From DASRFR01 sp035651455 (lineage in GTDB: Bacteria; Acidobacteriota; Terriglobia; Terriglobales; Acidobacteriaceae): 64,000 nucleotides of DNA. Position numbers and translations under genes: made by a program. The notes beneath the pieces were generated by a model, which made no database searches, was not told where the DNA came from, and worked only from the letters and a program-made list of their open reading frames with translations. The stretch lies in NCBI GenBank assembly GCA_035651455.1, contig DASRFR010000047.1, forward strand, positions 62,001-126,000, in the 5' to 3' direction. Below, piece after piece: positions 26,755-35,019 of this stretch. How positions within the stretch are numbered: position 1 is the first letter of the stretch; each line of letters opens with the position of its first letter.

Positions 26755-29700
26755 CCGAGCCTTCCAGTTCTCCGATGACCGGTCGAACCCGGACGAGATG
26801 GTGGAAGTACCTGCTCGTGGCGCTTCTTGCGATCGTTCTGGTGGTGGGCGGAGTGGCCTGGTATGCGAGTACGCAATCCTTCCAAATCATGGTGCGCCAT
26901 CGCTTGGTCGCCGAACTGGAAAAGATCACCGGCGGGCGAGTCGAGCTTAAATCCTTTCATGCTGTGCCTTTCCGCCTTCGCGTTGAAGTGAGGGACCTCA
27001 CGATTCACGGGAAAGAAGCCCCGGGTGAAGCGCCCTACGCCAAGTTCGACAGTTTGACGGCACAAGTCAAAATCATTTCCGTCCTGGGCGCGGAATTCGC
27101 CTTCGACTCGCTCATCGTCGTGCATCCCGTCATTCACATCATTGTTTATCCGGATGGCAGCACGAACCAACCGCCCGCGGCAGAGGTGCGCGCCTCCGGC
27201 AAGAATCCGGTCGAGCAGTTGTTTTCGCTTTCCATAGGGCGCATGGAGGTGCGACGCGGGGAACTGCTCTGGAACGATCAGAAATTGCCCCTCGACTTCG
27301 TAGCGCAGGATGTCAGCGCGGGCATGCTGTACTCGTTCCTGCAAAGGCGATACGAGAGCACAGTCAAGGTCGGAAAAGTCGACACAAAGCTGACTGACTA
27401 CCGTCCCTTCGCCTGGTCGGCCGAGGCAAAATTCAGCCTGGCGCAAGATCAACTGGATATCCAGTCACTGACTCTGTCGTGCGAAAAATCGCGAGTAAGC
27501 GCGCATGGCCGGGTTTCAAACTTTCGGCAGCCGAAGGTGGATGGCGACTACGCAGCCACCCTGGACCTCGGCGAGATCGCGGCCATCACGCGGCAGCGTG
27601 ACTTGCGCTACGGCCTTCTCGACGTGCGGGGAAAGGGATCGTGGTCCCTTGACCAGTTCACTTCGCAGGGAAAGCTTTCTTTGCGGGATTTCGATTGGAA
27701 GCAGCGAGGTTTGATGGTGAGCCGGGCGAATATCAACTCCGATTACTGGCTCAGCAACCAGCAGCTTCGGATGACCAAGATCGAAGGGCGCGCTTTCGGG
27801 GGCGTGCTGGTTGGCGATCTCGAGGTCACGAACTGGGCGAGCCAGGCAGGGCCCGCTGCGTCAGCGAAGAATGGCAAAGCCGCCGATGAACAAAGGGGAG
27901 TGTTGCGTCTGCGTTTTCAGGATCTCTCTCTCTCCGCGTTGGCCTCAACGCTGGCGACACCCGCGCGCCCGTTAAATCGGGTGAACCTAGTGGGAGCTGC
28001 GAAAGGCAGTACGGATGTCCGCTGGCGTGGATCCCCGCGCAATGCTGAGGCGCAAATTGGCATCGACGTCGTGCCTCCTGACCGAGTGAGTGGTTCGCAG
28101 CTTCCACTGACCGCGCGTGCACGCGCCGTTTACCGCAGCAGGCCGGAAGAGCTGGTGGTCTCAGAGTTTTCCGCATCCACGCCCGCTTCACAGCTGCACG
28201 TTTCTGGCAATCTGTCTTCGAATTCCGCGCTGCATATCGTCGCGAGCACCCGCGACCTGAACGAGTGGACACCGATCATCCAGGCATTTCGTGGACCGGA
28301 GGAGCTGGCGATCGCGCTGCACAGCGAGGGAGATTTCAATGGCAGCGCAGCGGGAAGGATTTCCAGCCTGAGCTTTGCCGGTCATTTGCGGGTGACAGAT
28401 TTCGATTCGCTGATACCCGCCACGGCTCATACGCCGGAGAAGACAGTGCATTGGGATTCTCTGTCGGCGAACTTATTGTTCGCGCCGAACCGTTTCTCAG
28501 CGCACGAGGGGAAGTTGCGCCATGCTGGCGCGGAAATTGCTTTCGACCTCACCGCAGAGTTGATGGACCGCCAATTTTCCGATCACAGTCCCTTCACCGC
28601 TCATTTGGTAGTACACGAGGGAAATCTGGCGGAGATCGAAAACCTGCTCGGCTATAGCTATCCCGTGGACGGGCAATTGAACCTGGTTCTGCAAGCTTCG
28701 GGAACCCGATCGAATCCGCATGCGGACGGACATCTGCAGCTCATGCATACCACCATCCAACGTCAGCCAATCGACCGGCTGGTCAGCGATTTGCGTTTTG
28801 CCGATGGAGAAGCCGAATTTAACAACATTGAGCTGGACGACTACCGTGGGCAAGTGAAGGGCAGCGGCGCTTACAACCCGGATGACCGCAGTTTCCGATT
28901 CCACCTTACCGGGAACAGCTTTGATCTTTCCAGGATTTCACAATTGCAGGGACGGCGCTTCGAGATCGGCGGCAGCATGGATTTCCGGGCGCAGGGATCG
29001 GGCACGCTGGACGCTCCCATCATCAATACGGACGTGATGCTGCACGACATTACTCTCGACCGGGAGCGGGCCGGCGACTTCGAGATCAGCGCGGTAACGC
29101 AAGGGCCGGATCTGCGGCTGAGCGGCCGATCGCAGTTCAAGGAATCGGAACTCACGATCGATGGCAGGGTGCGCCTGCACGACAATTTCGATTCTGACCT
29201 CACGTTAAAGTTCGCCCGCCTCGACGTCGATTCCTTAATCCGCCTCTACTTTGGCGGCAGGCTCACGGGGCATTCCGGGATTGCCGGGACTTTTAACGCC
29301 ACCGGTCCACTGCGGGAACCGCGCTCGATGAACGTGCGGGGCGATCTGAACCAATTCTTTATCGACGTGGAAAACCTGAAGCTGGAGAACAGCGGTCCCA
29401 TTCGTTTCGCGGTAAAAGATCGCGTTTTCACGCTCGAGCAATTACACCTGCTTGGGGATCTCACAGATTTCACGGCGCACGGTTCCGCTCAATTCAGCGG
29501 CGACCGCGAGTTGGATTTTCGCGCAGACGGCCGTTTGAACCTCAAGCTGATAGAAACTTTCAACCCCGATTTCACGAGTTCGGGAACGGTGTCGGTCGGC
29601 CTGAATGTTTCCGGCAACGTTGCCGACCCGCGCCTGGTCGGCCGTCTGAACGTGGTGGACGGCAGCTTGTCCTACGCCGACATTCCCACTGGCTTGAGCG

Positions 29701-30791
29701 GAATCAATGGGTCCTTGAGCTTCAATCAAAACCGGCTACAAATCGAGACCCTGACGGCGCACATCGGCGGAGGACTTATCAACCTGGGCGGCGCGGTCAC
29801 CTACTATGACGAGAAACCCAACTTCGATCTGACCGCGCAGGCGCAGGACGTTCGCTTGCGCTATCCGCCAGGAGTGAGTTCTACCGCTAACGCCGACTTG
29901 CGCTTGGTCGGAGCGCCCCATGCCGCGGTGCTCTCAGGCGACATCACGGTCACAAAGCTGGCATTGACTCCGGGTTTTGATTTTGCTTCTTACCTGGAGA
30001 GAAGCAAGCAGTCCGCATCAGTGCCTAATCCCAACTCTCTACTCAACAACATCAAACTGGATGTCCACGTGGTGACTACGCCTGACCTGCAGATGCAGAC
30101 AGCGCTTGCCAAACTTTCCGGCGACGCCGACCTGCGGTTGCGGGGAACGGCGGAGCGGCCGATCGTCCTGGGGCGCGTGGACATTCTGGAGGGCGAAGTC
30201 TCATTCAATGGCGCCAAGTACCGCCTGGATCGCGGAGATGTGACTTTCACGAATCCGGTGCGCATCGATCCGGTTCTCGACCTGCAAGCGACTACCCGGG
30301 TCAGCGATTACGACATCACACTGGGAATCAACGGCACCGCGGAAAAGTTGAATCTGACCTATCGTTCCGAGCCGCCATTGCCCAGCGCCGATATCATCGC
30401 GTTGCTGGCGATGGGACGTACGCGCGAGGAATCAGCGGCTCTGCAGAGCTCGACATCAGATTCGCAAATGGCCTCGAACCTGATTCTCAGCCAGGCCTTG
30501 AACTCAGTGGTAACGAATCGCGCACAGAGGCTTTTCGGCGTCAGCCGGATCAAGATCGATCCCCAGGGAATAGGCGGCGAGACGAGTACCATCAGCCGCG
30601 GCCCGCTGGTGACCATCGAACAGCAGGTCTACAACAACTTGACCGTGACCTACAGCACCAACGTCTCGCAATCATCGCAGCAGATCATTCAGGCGGAGTA
30701 TAACGTCACCCGCAACATTTCCATCGTCGCCCTTCGCGATTACAACGGTGTGGTCAGCTTCGATATTCGCGTCCGGCAACGCAAGAAATAG
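26751..30791 (+). CDS. tamB: translocation/assembly module protein TamB (DUF490/AsmA-like)
   Basis: The start is GTG overlapping the upstream stop as GTGA, with GGGAGGA nine bases before; an earlier in-frame ATG adds 26 non-conserved residues. 1346 aa. One N-terminal membrane helix (WWKYLLVALLAIVLVVGGVAWYAS) anchors it in the inner membrane. An AsmA-like segment follows (LEKITGGRVELKSFHAVPFRLRVEVRDLTIHG), then a long beta-taco of repeats. The DUF490 C-terminus contains DLRLRGTAERPIVLGRVDILEGEVSFNGAKYRLDRGDVTFTNPVRIDPVLDLQA. It bridges the envelope for outer-membrane protein assembly and probably phospholipid transfer, working with the Omp85 protein two genes upstream. Confidence 0.94.
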   Translation: MTEPSSSPMTGRTRTRWWKYLLVALLAIVLVVGGVAWYASTQSFQIMVRHRLVAELEKITGGRVELKSFHAVPFRLRVEVRDLTIHGKEAPGEAPYAKFDSLTAQVKIISVLGAEFAFDSLIVVHPVIHIIVYPDGSTNQPPAAEVRASGKNPVEQLFSLSIGRMEVRRGELLWNDQKLPLDFVAQDVSAGMLYSFLQRRYESTVKVGKVDTKLTDYRPFAWSAEAKFSLAQDQLDIQSLTLSCEKSRVSAHGRVSNFRQPKVDGDYAATLDLGEIAAITRQRDLRYGLLDVRGKGSWSLDQFTSQGKLSLRDFDWKQRGLMVSRANINSDYWLSNQQLRMTKIEGRAFGGVLVGDLEVTNWASQAGPAASAKNGKAADEQRGVLRLRFQDLSLSALASTLATPARPLNRVNLVGAAKGSTDVRWRGSPRNAEAQIGIDVVPPDRVSGSQLPLTARARAVYRSRPEELVVSEFSASTPASQLHVSGNLSSNSALHIVASTRDLNEWTPIIQAFRGPEELAIALHSEGDFNGSAAGRISSLSFAGHLRVTDFDSLIPATAHTPEKTVHWDSLSANLLFAPNRFSAHEGKLRHAGAEIAFDLTAELMDRQFSDHSPFTAHLVVHEGNLAEIENLLGYSYPVDGQLNLVLQASGTRSNPHADGHLQLMHTTIQRQPIDRLVSDLRFADGEAEFNNIELDDYRGQVKGSGAYNPDDRSFRFHLTGNSFDLSRISQLQGRRFEIGGSMDFRAQGSGTLDAPIINTDVMLHDITLDRERAGDFEISAVTQGPDLRLSGRSQFKESELTIDGRVRLHDNFDSDLTLKFARLDVDSLIRLYFGGRLTGHSGIAGTFNATGPLREPRSMNVRGDLNQFFIDVENLKLENSGPIRFAVKDRVFTLEQLHLLGDLTDFTAHGSAQFSGDRELDFRADGRLNLKLIETFNPDFTSSGTVSVGLNVSGNVADPRLVGRLNVVDGSLSYADIPTGLSGINGSLSFNQNRLQIETLTAHIGGGLINLGGAVTYYDEKPNFDLTAQAQDVRLRYPPGVSSTANADLRLVGAPHAAVLSGDITVTKLALTPGFDFASYLERSKQSASVPNPNSLLNNIKLDVHVVTTPDLQMQTALAKLSGDADLRLRGTAERPIVLGRVDILEGEVSFNGAKYRLDRGDVTFTNPVRIDPVLDLQATTRVSDYDITLGINGTAEKLNLTYRSEPPLPSADIIALLAMGRTREESAALQSSTSDSQMASNLILSQALNSVVTNRAQRLFGVSRIKIDPQGIGGETSTISRGPLVTIEQQVYNNLTVTYSTNVSQSSQQIIQAEYNVTRNISIVALRDYNGVVSFDIRVRQRKK

Positions 30792-30835
30792 CTTGTTAGC
30801 GATGCGATCGGCTGAAGGGTTCAACCTGTTCCTGA

Positions 30836-31501
30836 ATGTCAGAACCGTCCATTACGGAACGTCTGGCCGCTCAGCGGCACCAGATGGTTGAGACGCAGTT
30901 ACGCGCTCGCGGTATCCAGGATTCTCGCATTTTGCAGGCGATGGAACGTGTGCCGCGTCACGAGTTTGTTGACCCCGCCTACCAGAACGAAGCGTACGAG
31001 GACCATCCTCTTCCTATCGGCATGGGTCAAACGATCTCCCAGCCCTACATTGTCGGTTTGATGTTGCAGTGGCTGGCGGTGCAGCAAAACCATAAAGTGC
31101 TCGAGGTCGGGACGGGCTCCGGATATCTCACCGCCATCCTGGCCGAACTGGCGAGGCAGGTGTACTCGATTGAGCGCTACACGGTGCTCGCGGAACGCGC
31201 AAGGCAGACTCTTAGCAGGCTGGGCTATTCGAATACAGTAATTGTAGTCGGCGACGGCAGCGAAGGGCTGCCGCGGTTCTCGCCCTATGACGCGATCATC
31301 GTGTCGGCCGCGGCTCCCGGCATTCCATCCGCCCTCATCGATCAGCTTGCCGAAGGCGGGCGCATGATCATTCCCGTCGGTCCAGCCGACACGCAGGAAC
31401 TGGAATTGGTTCGGCGCGAAGGCGGCGCGCTGAACGCGCGCAAGCTCGAAGCCTGCCGCTTCGTGCCATTAATCGGAGATCAGGGATTTCAGCCCACTTG
31501 A
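30836..31501 (+). CDS. pcm: protein-L-isoaspartate O-methyltransferase
   Basis: Repairs isoaspartyl residues in damaged proteins with S-adenosylmethionine. The 221-aa sequence has the family motifs: RVPRHEFVDPAYQNEAYEDHPLPIGMGQTISQPYIVGLM with the substrate-binding GQTISQP, SAM motif I VLEVGTGSGYLTAIL (about residues 87-101), and AIIVSAAAPGIPSALIDQLAEGGRMIIPVG near the end. It follows tamB by 44 bases on the same strand and could be part of its transcript. The next gene is convergent. Confidence 0.94.
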   Translation: MSEPSITERLAAQRHQMVETQLRARGIQDSRILQAMERVPRHEFVDPAYQNEAYEDHPLPIGMGQTISQPYIVGLMLQWLAVQQNHKVLEVGTGSGYLTAILAELARQVYSIERYTVLAERARQTLSRLGYSNTVIVVGDGSEGLPRFSPYDAIIVSAAAPGIPSALIDQLAEGGRMIIPVGPADTQELELVRREGGALNARKLEACRFVPLIGDQGFQPT

Positions 31502-31552
31502 AAAGACTGCCCCGGACGAGCATTGCAGACGTGCCGTCATGCTTCGCCAGGA

Positions 31553-32161
31553 CTACTTGTTCCACCCCAGACCGACTTCCAGCACCTCTCCGCTCGAAAA
31601 ACGCATACGAGTTTCGTGGCGGCGGCTGGAGGCCTTGCGCCGCTCGGCGACGTACTTTCCATTAGTGAATTGGGCTGTCGCCTGCTTGTTTTTTTGGGGC
31701 TGGGACTTCTTCTTCGAATTGGATTTGCGGCGGGCCCGTTTCGCGCGAAGCTCCAACTCCTCTTCCGAATACATACTACCGCGGCACTTGGCAGCGCCAC
31801 AGTGGCAGATAGATTTGTCTTCCAGGTCGCCGTCGTACAGGTTGTAGTCGTAACTCAGTTCTTCGCCCGCGGCAATGTCCCGCTTGGCGATGATCCAGAC
31901 CCGTCCTTTGATCTCGTCGGGCTCACAATTCGGATCGCAGCAATGATTGATGAACGCGGCCAGGCCATCGCCGTCGATGACGTGCTTGCCGTCGTCCAGT
32001 CCAAAGAGATAGGTGCGGCGCGCCGTGTCGTAAATCGCGTCGGCCTGCTTCTTCGTCAGGCGAGGACCGGTGTACTCCACGATGAACGTGCCCTTCTTGA
32101 TCGGGGCAGTCGTGTAGCAGCCGGAGCCGTGAATTTTTGAATTGCGGATCAGGAGAGACAT
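31553..32161 (-). CDS. SET-domain lysine methyltransferase-like protein with basic tail
   Basis: 202 aa. Residues 1-130 form a complete SET domain: SKIHGSGCYTTAPIKKGTFIVEYTG at the N-terminus, NHCCDPNCEP (72-81, the NHSxxPN SAM-binding motif with Cys in place of Ser), the catalytic Tyr region GEELSYDYNLY (99-109), and a post-SET zinc motif C-x-C-x4-C (CHCGAAKC, 119-126). The remaining 70 residues are very rich in Lys, Arg and Ser, a DNA- or nucleic-acid-binding style of tail. SET proteins methylate lysines of histones, ribosomal proteins or Rubisco in other organisms; the bacterial substrate here is unknown. Convergent with pcm. Confidence 0.88.
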   Translation of the reverse strand: MSLLIRNSKIHGSGCYTTAPIKKGTFIVEYTGPRLTKKQADAIYDTARRTYLFGLDDGKHVIDGDGLAAFINHCCDPNCEPDEIKGRVWIIAKRDIAAGEELSYDYNLYDGDLEDKSICHCGAAKCRGSMYSEEELELRAKRARRKSNSKKKSQPQKNKQATAQFTNGKYVAERRKASSRRHETRMRFSSGEVLEVGLGWNK

Positions 32162-32301
32162 GCTGTACGAGTATTAACGAGGAGAGCGAAAACAGGCAAA
32201 TGCTGGAATGCGGAGCGGTGCAGGCGCGGTTTGCGCGGGAGATCACGCGAGGGTCTCGCCGAAGCGGGCGCGGCCACAGAGACTCTAGATGTCGCGTCCG
32301 G
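32162..32301. other. short non-coding gap
   Basis: No gene or clear signal seen between the SET-domain start and the end of the broken small membrane-protein gene. A GC-rich stretch (about 32220-32280) could form weak stems. Confidence 0.3.
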
Positions 32302-32475
32302 TTATCGCAGGATCAGGGTTCGCGCACCCCAGAATGCCGCCAATCCAAGCACCACGATAAAAGTGACGCCAACCAACCGTCCGGAAAGATCGGCCTTGCT
32401 CCAGCCCTGGAGCACGGCGACCATTCAAACGACAAACAGGACAATGGCAAGGGTGCCGAGCGCTTTCAACCACAT
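32302..32475 (-). pseudogene. small two-helix membrane protein gene with an in-frame TGA
   Basis: From the ATG at 32473-32475, preceded by GGAG at normal spacing, the frame reads MWLKALGTLAIVLFVV, then TGA at 32425-32427, then continues open as MVAVLQGWSKADLSG, LVGVTFIVVLGLAAFWG and ARTLILR to a TAA at 32302-32304. The two halves together make a 57-residue protein with two hydrophobic helices separated by a charged turn, a sensible small membrane protein. The stop after 16 codons breaks it. It could be a nonsense mutation, a sequencing error, or translation may restart at the ATG directly after the stop. Confidence 0.5.
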
Positions 32476-32587
32476 GGTGGGATCTCCGGAATACCCAAAG
32501 CTTGCGGCGGAAGTTCCAGCCCGTTCAAGTGCGTGGATCACCGGATAGAGTGATTCTTTGGCTGGGAGCACGGGTTCAGAGTGGCAC

Positions 32588-32616
32588 TTCGCCCTTAGCA
32601 TGTCATTGTTTACAAT
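32588..32616 (+). promoter_or_regulatory. candidate sigma-70 promoter of the lipid gene cluster
   Basis: TACAAT at 32611-32616 is a good -10 hexamer. A weak -35 (TTCGCC, 32588-32593) lies 17 bases upstream. Transcription would begin near 32623, which is before the strong GGAGGAG site at 32642-32648 but too late to give a leader for the TTG at 32626. Confidence 0.4.
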
Positions 32617-32625
32617 AGGGGGTCT

Positions 32626-35019
32626 TTGTACCCTCCCTGGCGGAGGAGCACTGGTGCGGCGGATCGCATTCTTTTGAATTCATCGAAACCCAATTGTGAG
32701 CACCCGACTGTTTACTGGCGGGTCGAAGGCAGCCTGCTGAATCTTTCGGTAGTGCGCCCGGTCGCGTTCTTCACCTGGAACGCGCAGACCTTCGCGCAGC
32801 GCTCCGCCCGGCGGGGCCTGGTGTTTCTGATGGCGGTTCTTCGACCGCTGCTATATGCGAGTAACCGGGTCTTCGCTACCCGCGTGGTCCATACCGTGCT
32901 GCGTGGCGTCAGCCGCGACCGCCTGGAATTGCTGGGCGAAGAGTATTTCCAGTACCACTTAAAGCCTTACTTGAAGAGCGAAGGCGTGCGCCTTCTACGG
33001 AACCTGCTGGCGTCCGGACAAAAGGTGGCGCTGGTAAGCCAGGGTCTGGATCACGTGATGGCGCCCCTGGCGCGTCATTTGGGCGTGAGCTGCCTGGTGG
33101 CGAACCGGCTGGAGTTTCGCGACGGTGTGGCCACTGGACGCCTGTTGGAACCAGTAATACGGCCGCGGGGATTATTCGCGCGCTTTACAGGAGGAGCGCC
33201 GGACGGCAGGCGCTCGGCGGAACAACTGGTCAAGGATTTGGATTTGAAGGGGCCCGCCACGTTGCACGAAGCAGTTCTTACGGCGGAGAGACCAGTCGTA
33301 GTCCGTCGTCGTCCCCTGGTGCACTTTGATGGACAACGCGCGCCTGGTTCGCTATCCGTACGCAAGGCGATGACCGGCAAGCATGTCATGCTGATTGGGG
33401 TGACCGGCTTTATCGGCAAGGTCTGGCTCGCCAATACCCTGATGGACCTGACCGAGATTGGGCGGATCTACCTGCTCATTCGCCGGCAGAAGTCGACCAC
33501 CGCGATTCAGCGGTTCGAGAAAATGGTGGAGGATTCTCCCGTCTTCGATCCGCTGTTCGAGCGTTATGGCCGCAATCTCGGTGCATACATTGCGCAGAAA
33601 ATTGAAGTGGTGGAAGGCGACGTCGCGCAGCCTGGCCTGGGATTGGAACGGCAAGTCAAGGAAGCGTTACGGAAAAAGTTAGACCTGGTCATCAATAGTT
33701 CGGGTCTTACAGATTTCAACCCCGACTTGAGGCCCGCGCTGGCAACCAATGTGGATGCGGCAGTTCACGTAGTGGACTTTATCCGGGATTGCGACCATGC
33801 GGGGCTGCTGCACCTTTCCACCTGTTACGTGGCCGGCGCCCGCGATGGACGAGTCGCCGAAAGGGTGCGTCCTGATTACACGCCCGGGCGCCTGGCAGGA
33901 TTTGACGCGGAGAAGGAATGGCGTTCGCTCCACGAACTGGTAAAACAGACGGAGGATCGGGCCGAAAGCGCCGAGATCACGGAAGAACTGAAGCGGCAGG
34001 CAGTCGGGAAGGAGCATGCTGCGCGGGACCTGCATGGGGCCGCACTCGACAACCAGGTCCGCAAGAACCGGATTCGCTGGCTGCGCAGCTATCTGACCGA
34101 GGCAGGCACAAGGCGAGCGCAGGAACTCGGCTGGCCGAACACCTATACTCTGACCAAGGGACTGGCGGAGTCGCTGATCGCGAAGCGGGGTGCGGGATTG
34201 CCGATTGCCATCGTGCGCCCAGCCATCGTCGAGACTTCCGTTCAAAAGCCCTTTCCCGCGTGGAATGAGGGCATCAATACTTCGGCGTCGCTCTCATATT
34301 TACTGGGCACATATTTCCGGCAATTACCCTCGAACAAGCACAAGCGGCTGGACATAATTCCAGTCGATGCGGTGTGCCAGGGAATGACGCTGATTGCCGC
34401 GGCGGTACTGGAGCGGCGAAACGACTCCGTGTATCAGCTTGCCACTTCAGTAACCAACCCGTGCGATATGGGACGCTCGATCGAACTGACGTCGCTGGCG
34501 CATCGCAAGCATTACCGCGCCCAGGAGGGACTGGAGTCATGGCTGCGCTTGCGCTTCGATGCCATTCCAGTTTCCAAGCAAAGATACGAGCGCATGTCTG
34601 CCCCGGCACAGAAGGCGATCATTCAGTCGATCCAGCGCATCATGGCACCGTTGCCGCTGAAGAAGACGCCGCTGGCGCGCGCGGAACGCAGCCTGGAGCG
34701 CGTGGAAAAGCTCATCCAGTTGTTCGAACCATTTATCCTGCACAATGAGCACGATTTCGTCGCGGATAACATCGAGAAACTCGCGCAGGCGCTGGTTCCG
34801 GAGGAACGTGAGGATTTCGGCTATGACACGGCGTCGCTGGACTGGTGGGATTACTGGATCAACATTCATATCCCGGCGCTGCGCCGCTGGACGTATCCTC
34901 TGATTGAGGGCCGTCCTCTGGAGGCGCGGGCGCCGCGGACATTGCAGCTGGCCGAAGTTAGCCAGAACGGCGAGACCGTGAAAACTGGAACAAACGGGGC
35001 AACGTGGCGATATTCCTGA
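32626..35019 (+). CDS. HAD-like domain fused to a fatty acyl-CoA reductase (alcohol-forming type)
   Basis: 797 aa if started at TTG 32626. Residues about 28-230 follow the HAD-IB fold (KVALVSQGLDHVMAPLARHLGVSCLVANRLEFRDG, motif II serine at 138), but motif I DxDGT reads RVEGS (32-36), so the catalytic aspartate is missing. From 250 on it is a male-sterility/FAR reductase: GVTGFIG (258-264) binds NADPH, HLSTCYVAGARDG carries the catalytic Ser/Thr, and YTLTK (507-511) is the Y-x3-K pair. A FAR C-terminal helical domain follows from about 650. It should reduce an acyl thioester to aldehyde or alcohol. The true start may be GTG 32654 in another frame (see findings). First gene of an eight-gene lipid cluster, overlapping the next by 16 bases. 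Confidence 0.85.
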   Translation: MYPPWRRSTGAADRILLNSSKPNCEHPTVYWRVEGSLLNLSVVRPVAFFTWNAQTFAQRSARRGLVFLMAVLRPLLYASNRVFATRVVHTVLRGVSRDRLELLGEEYFQYHLKPYLKSEGVRLLRNLLASGQKVALVSQGLDHVMAPLARHLGVSCLVANRLEFRDGVATGRLLEPVIRPRGLFARFTGGAPDGRRSAEQLVKDLDLKGPATLHEAVLTAERPVVVRRRPLVHFDGQRAPGSLSVRKAMTGKHVMLIGVTGFIGKVWLANTLMDLTEIGRIYLLIRRQKSTTAIQRFEKMVEDSPVFDPLFERYGRNLGAYIAQKIEVVEGDVAQPGLGLERQVKEALRKKLDLVINSSGLTDFNPDLRPALATNVDAAVHVVDFIRDCDHAGLLHLSTCYVAGARDGRVAERVRPDYTPGRLAGFDAEKEWRSLHELVKQTEDRAESAEITEELKRQAVGKEHAARDLHGAALDNQVRKNRIRWLRSYLTEAGTRRAQELGWPNTYTLTKGLAESLIAKRGAGLPIAIVRPAIVETSVQKPFPAWNEGINTSASLSYLLGTYFRQLPSNKHKRLDIIPVDAVCQGMTLIAAAVLERRNDSVYQLATSVTNPCDMGRSIELTSLAHRKHYRAQEGLESWLRLRFDAIPVSKQRYERMSAPAQKAIIQSIQRIMAPLPLKKTPLARAERSLERVEKLIQLFEPFILHNEHDFVADNIEKLAQALVPEEREDFGYDTASLDWWDYWINIHIPALRRWTYPLIEGRPLEARAPRTLQLAEVSQNGETVKTGTNGATWRYS

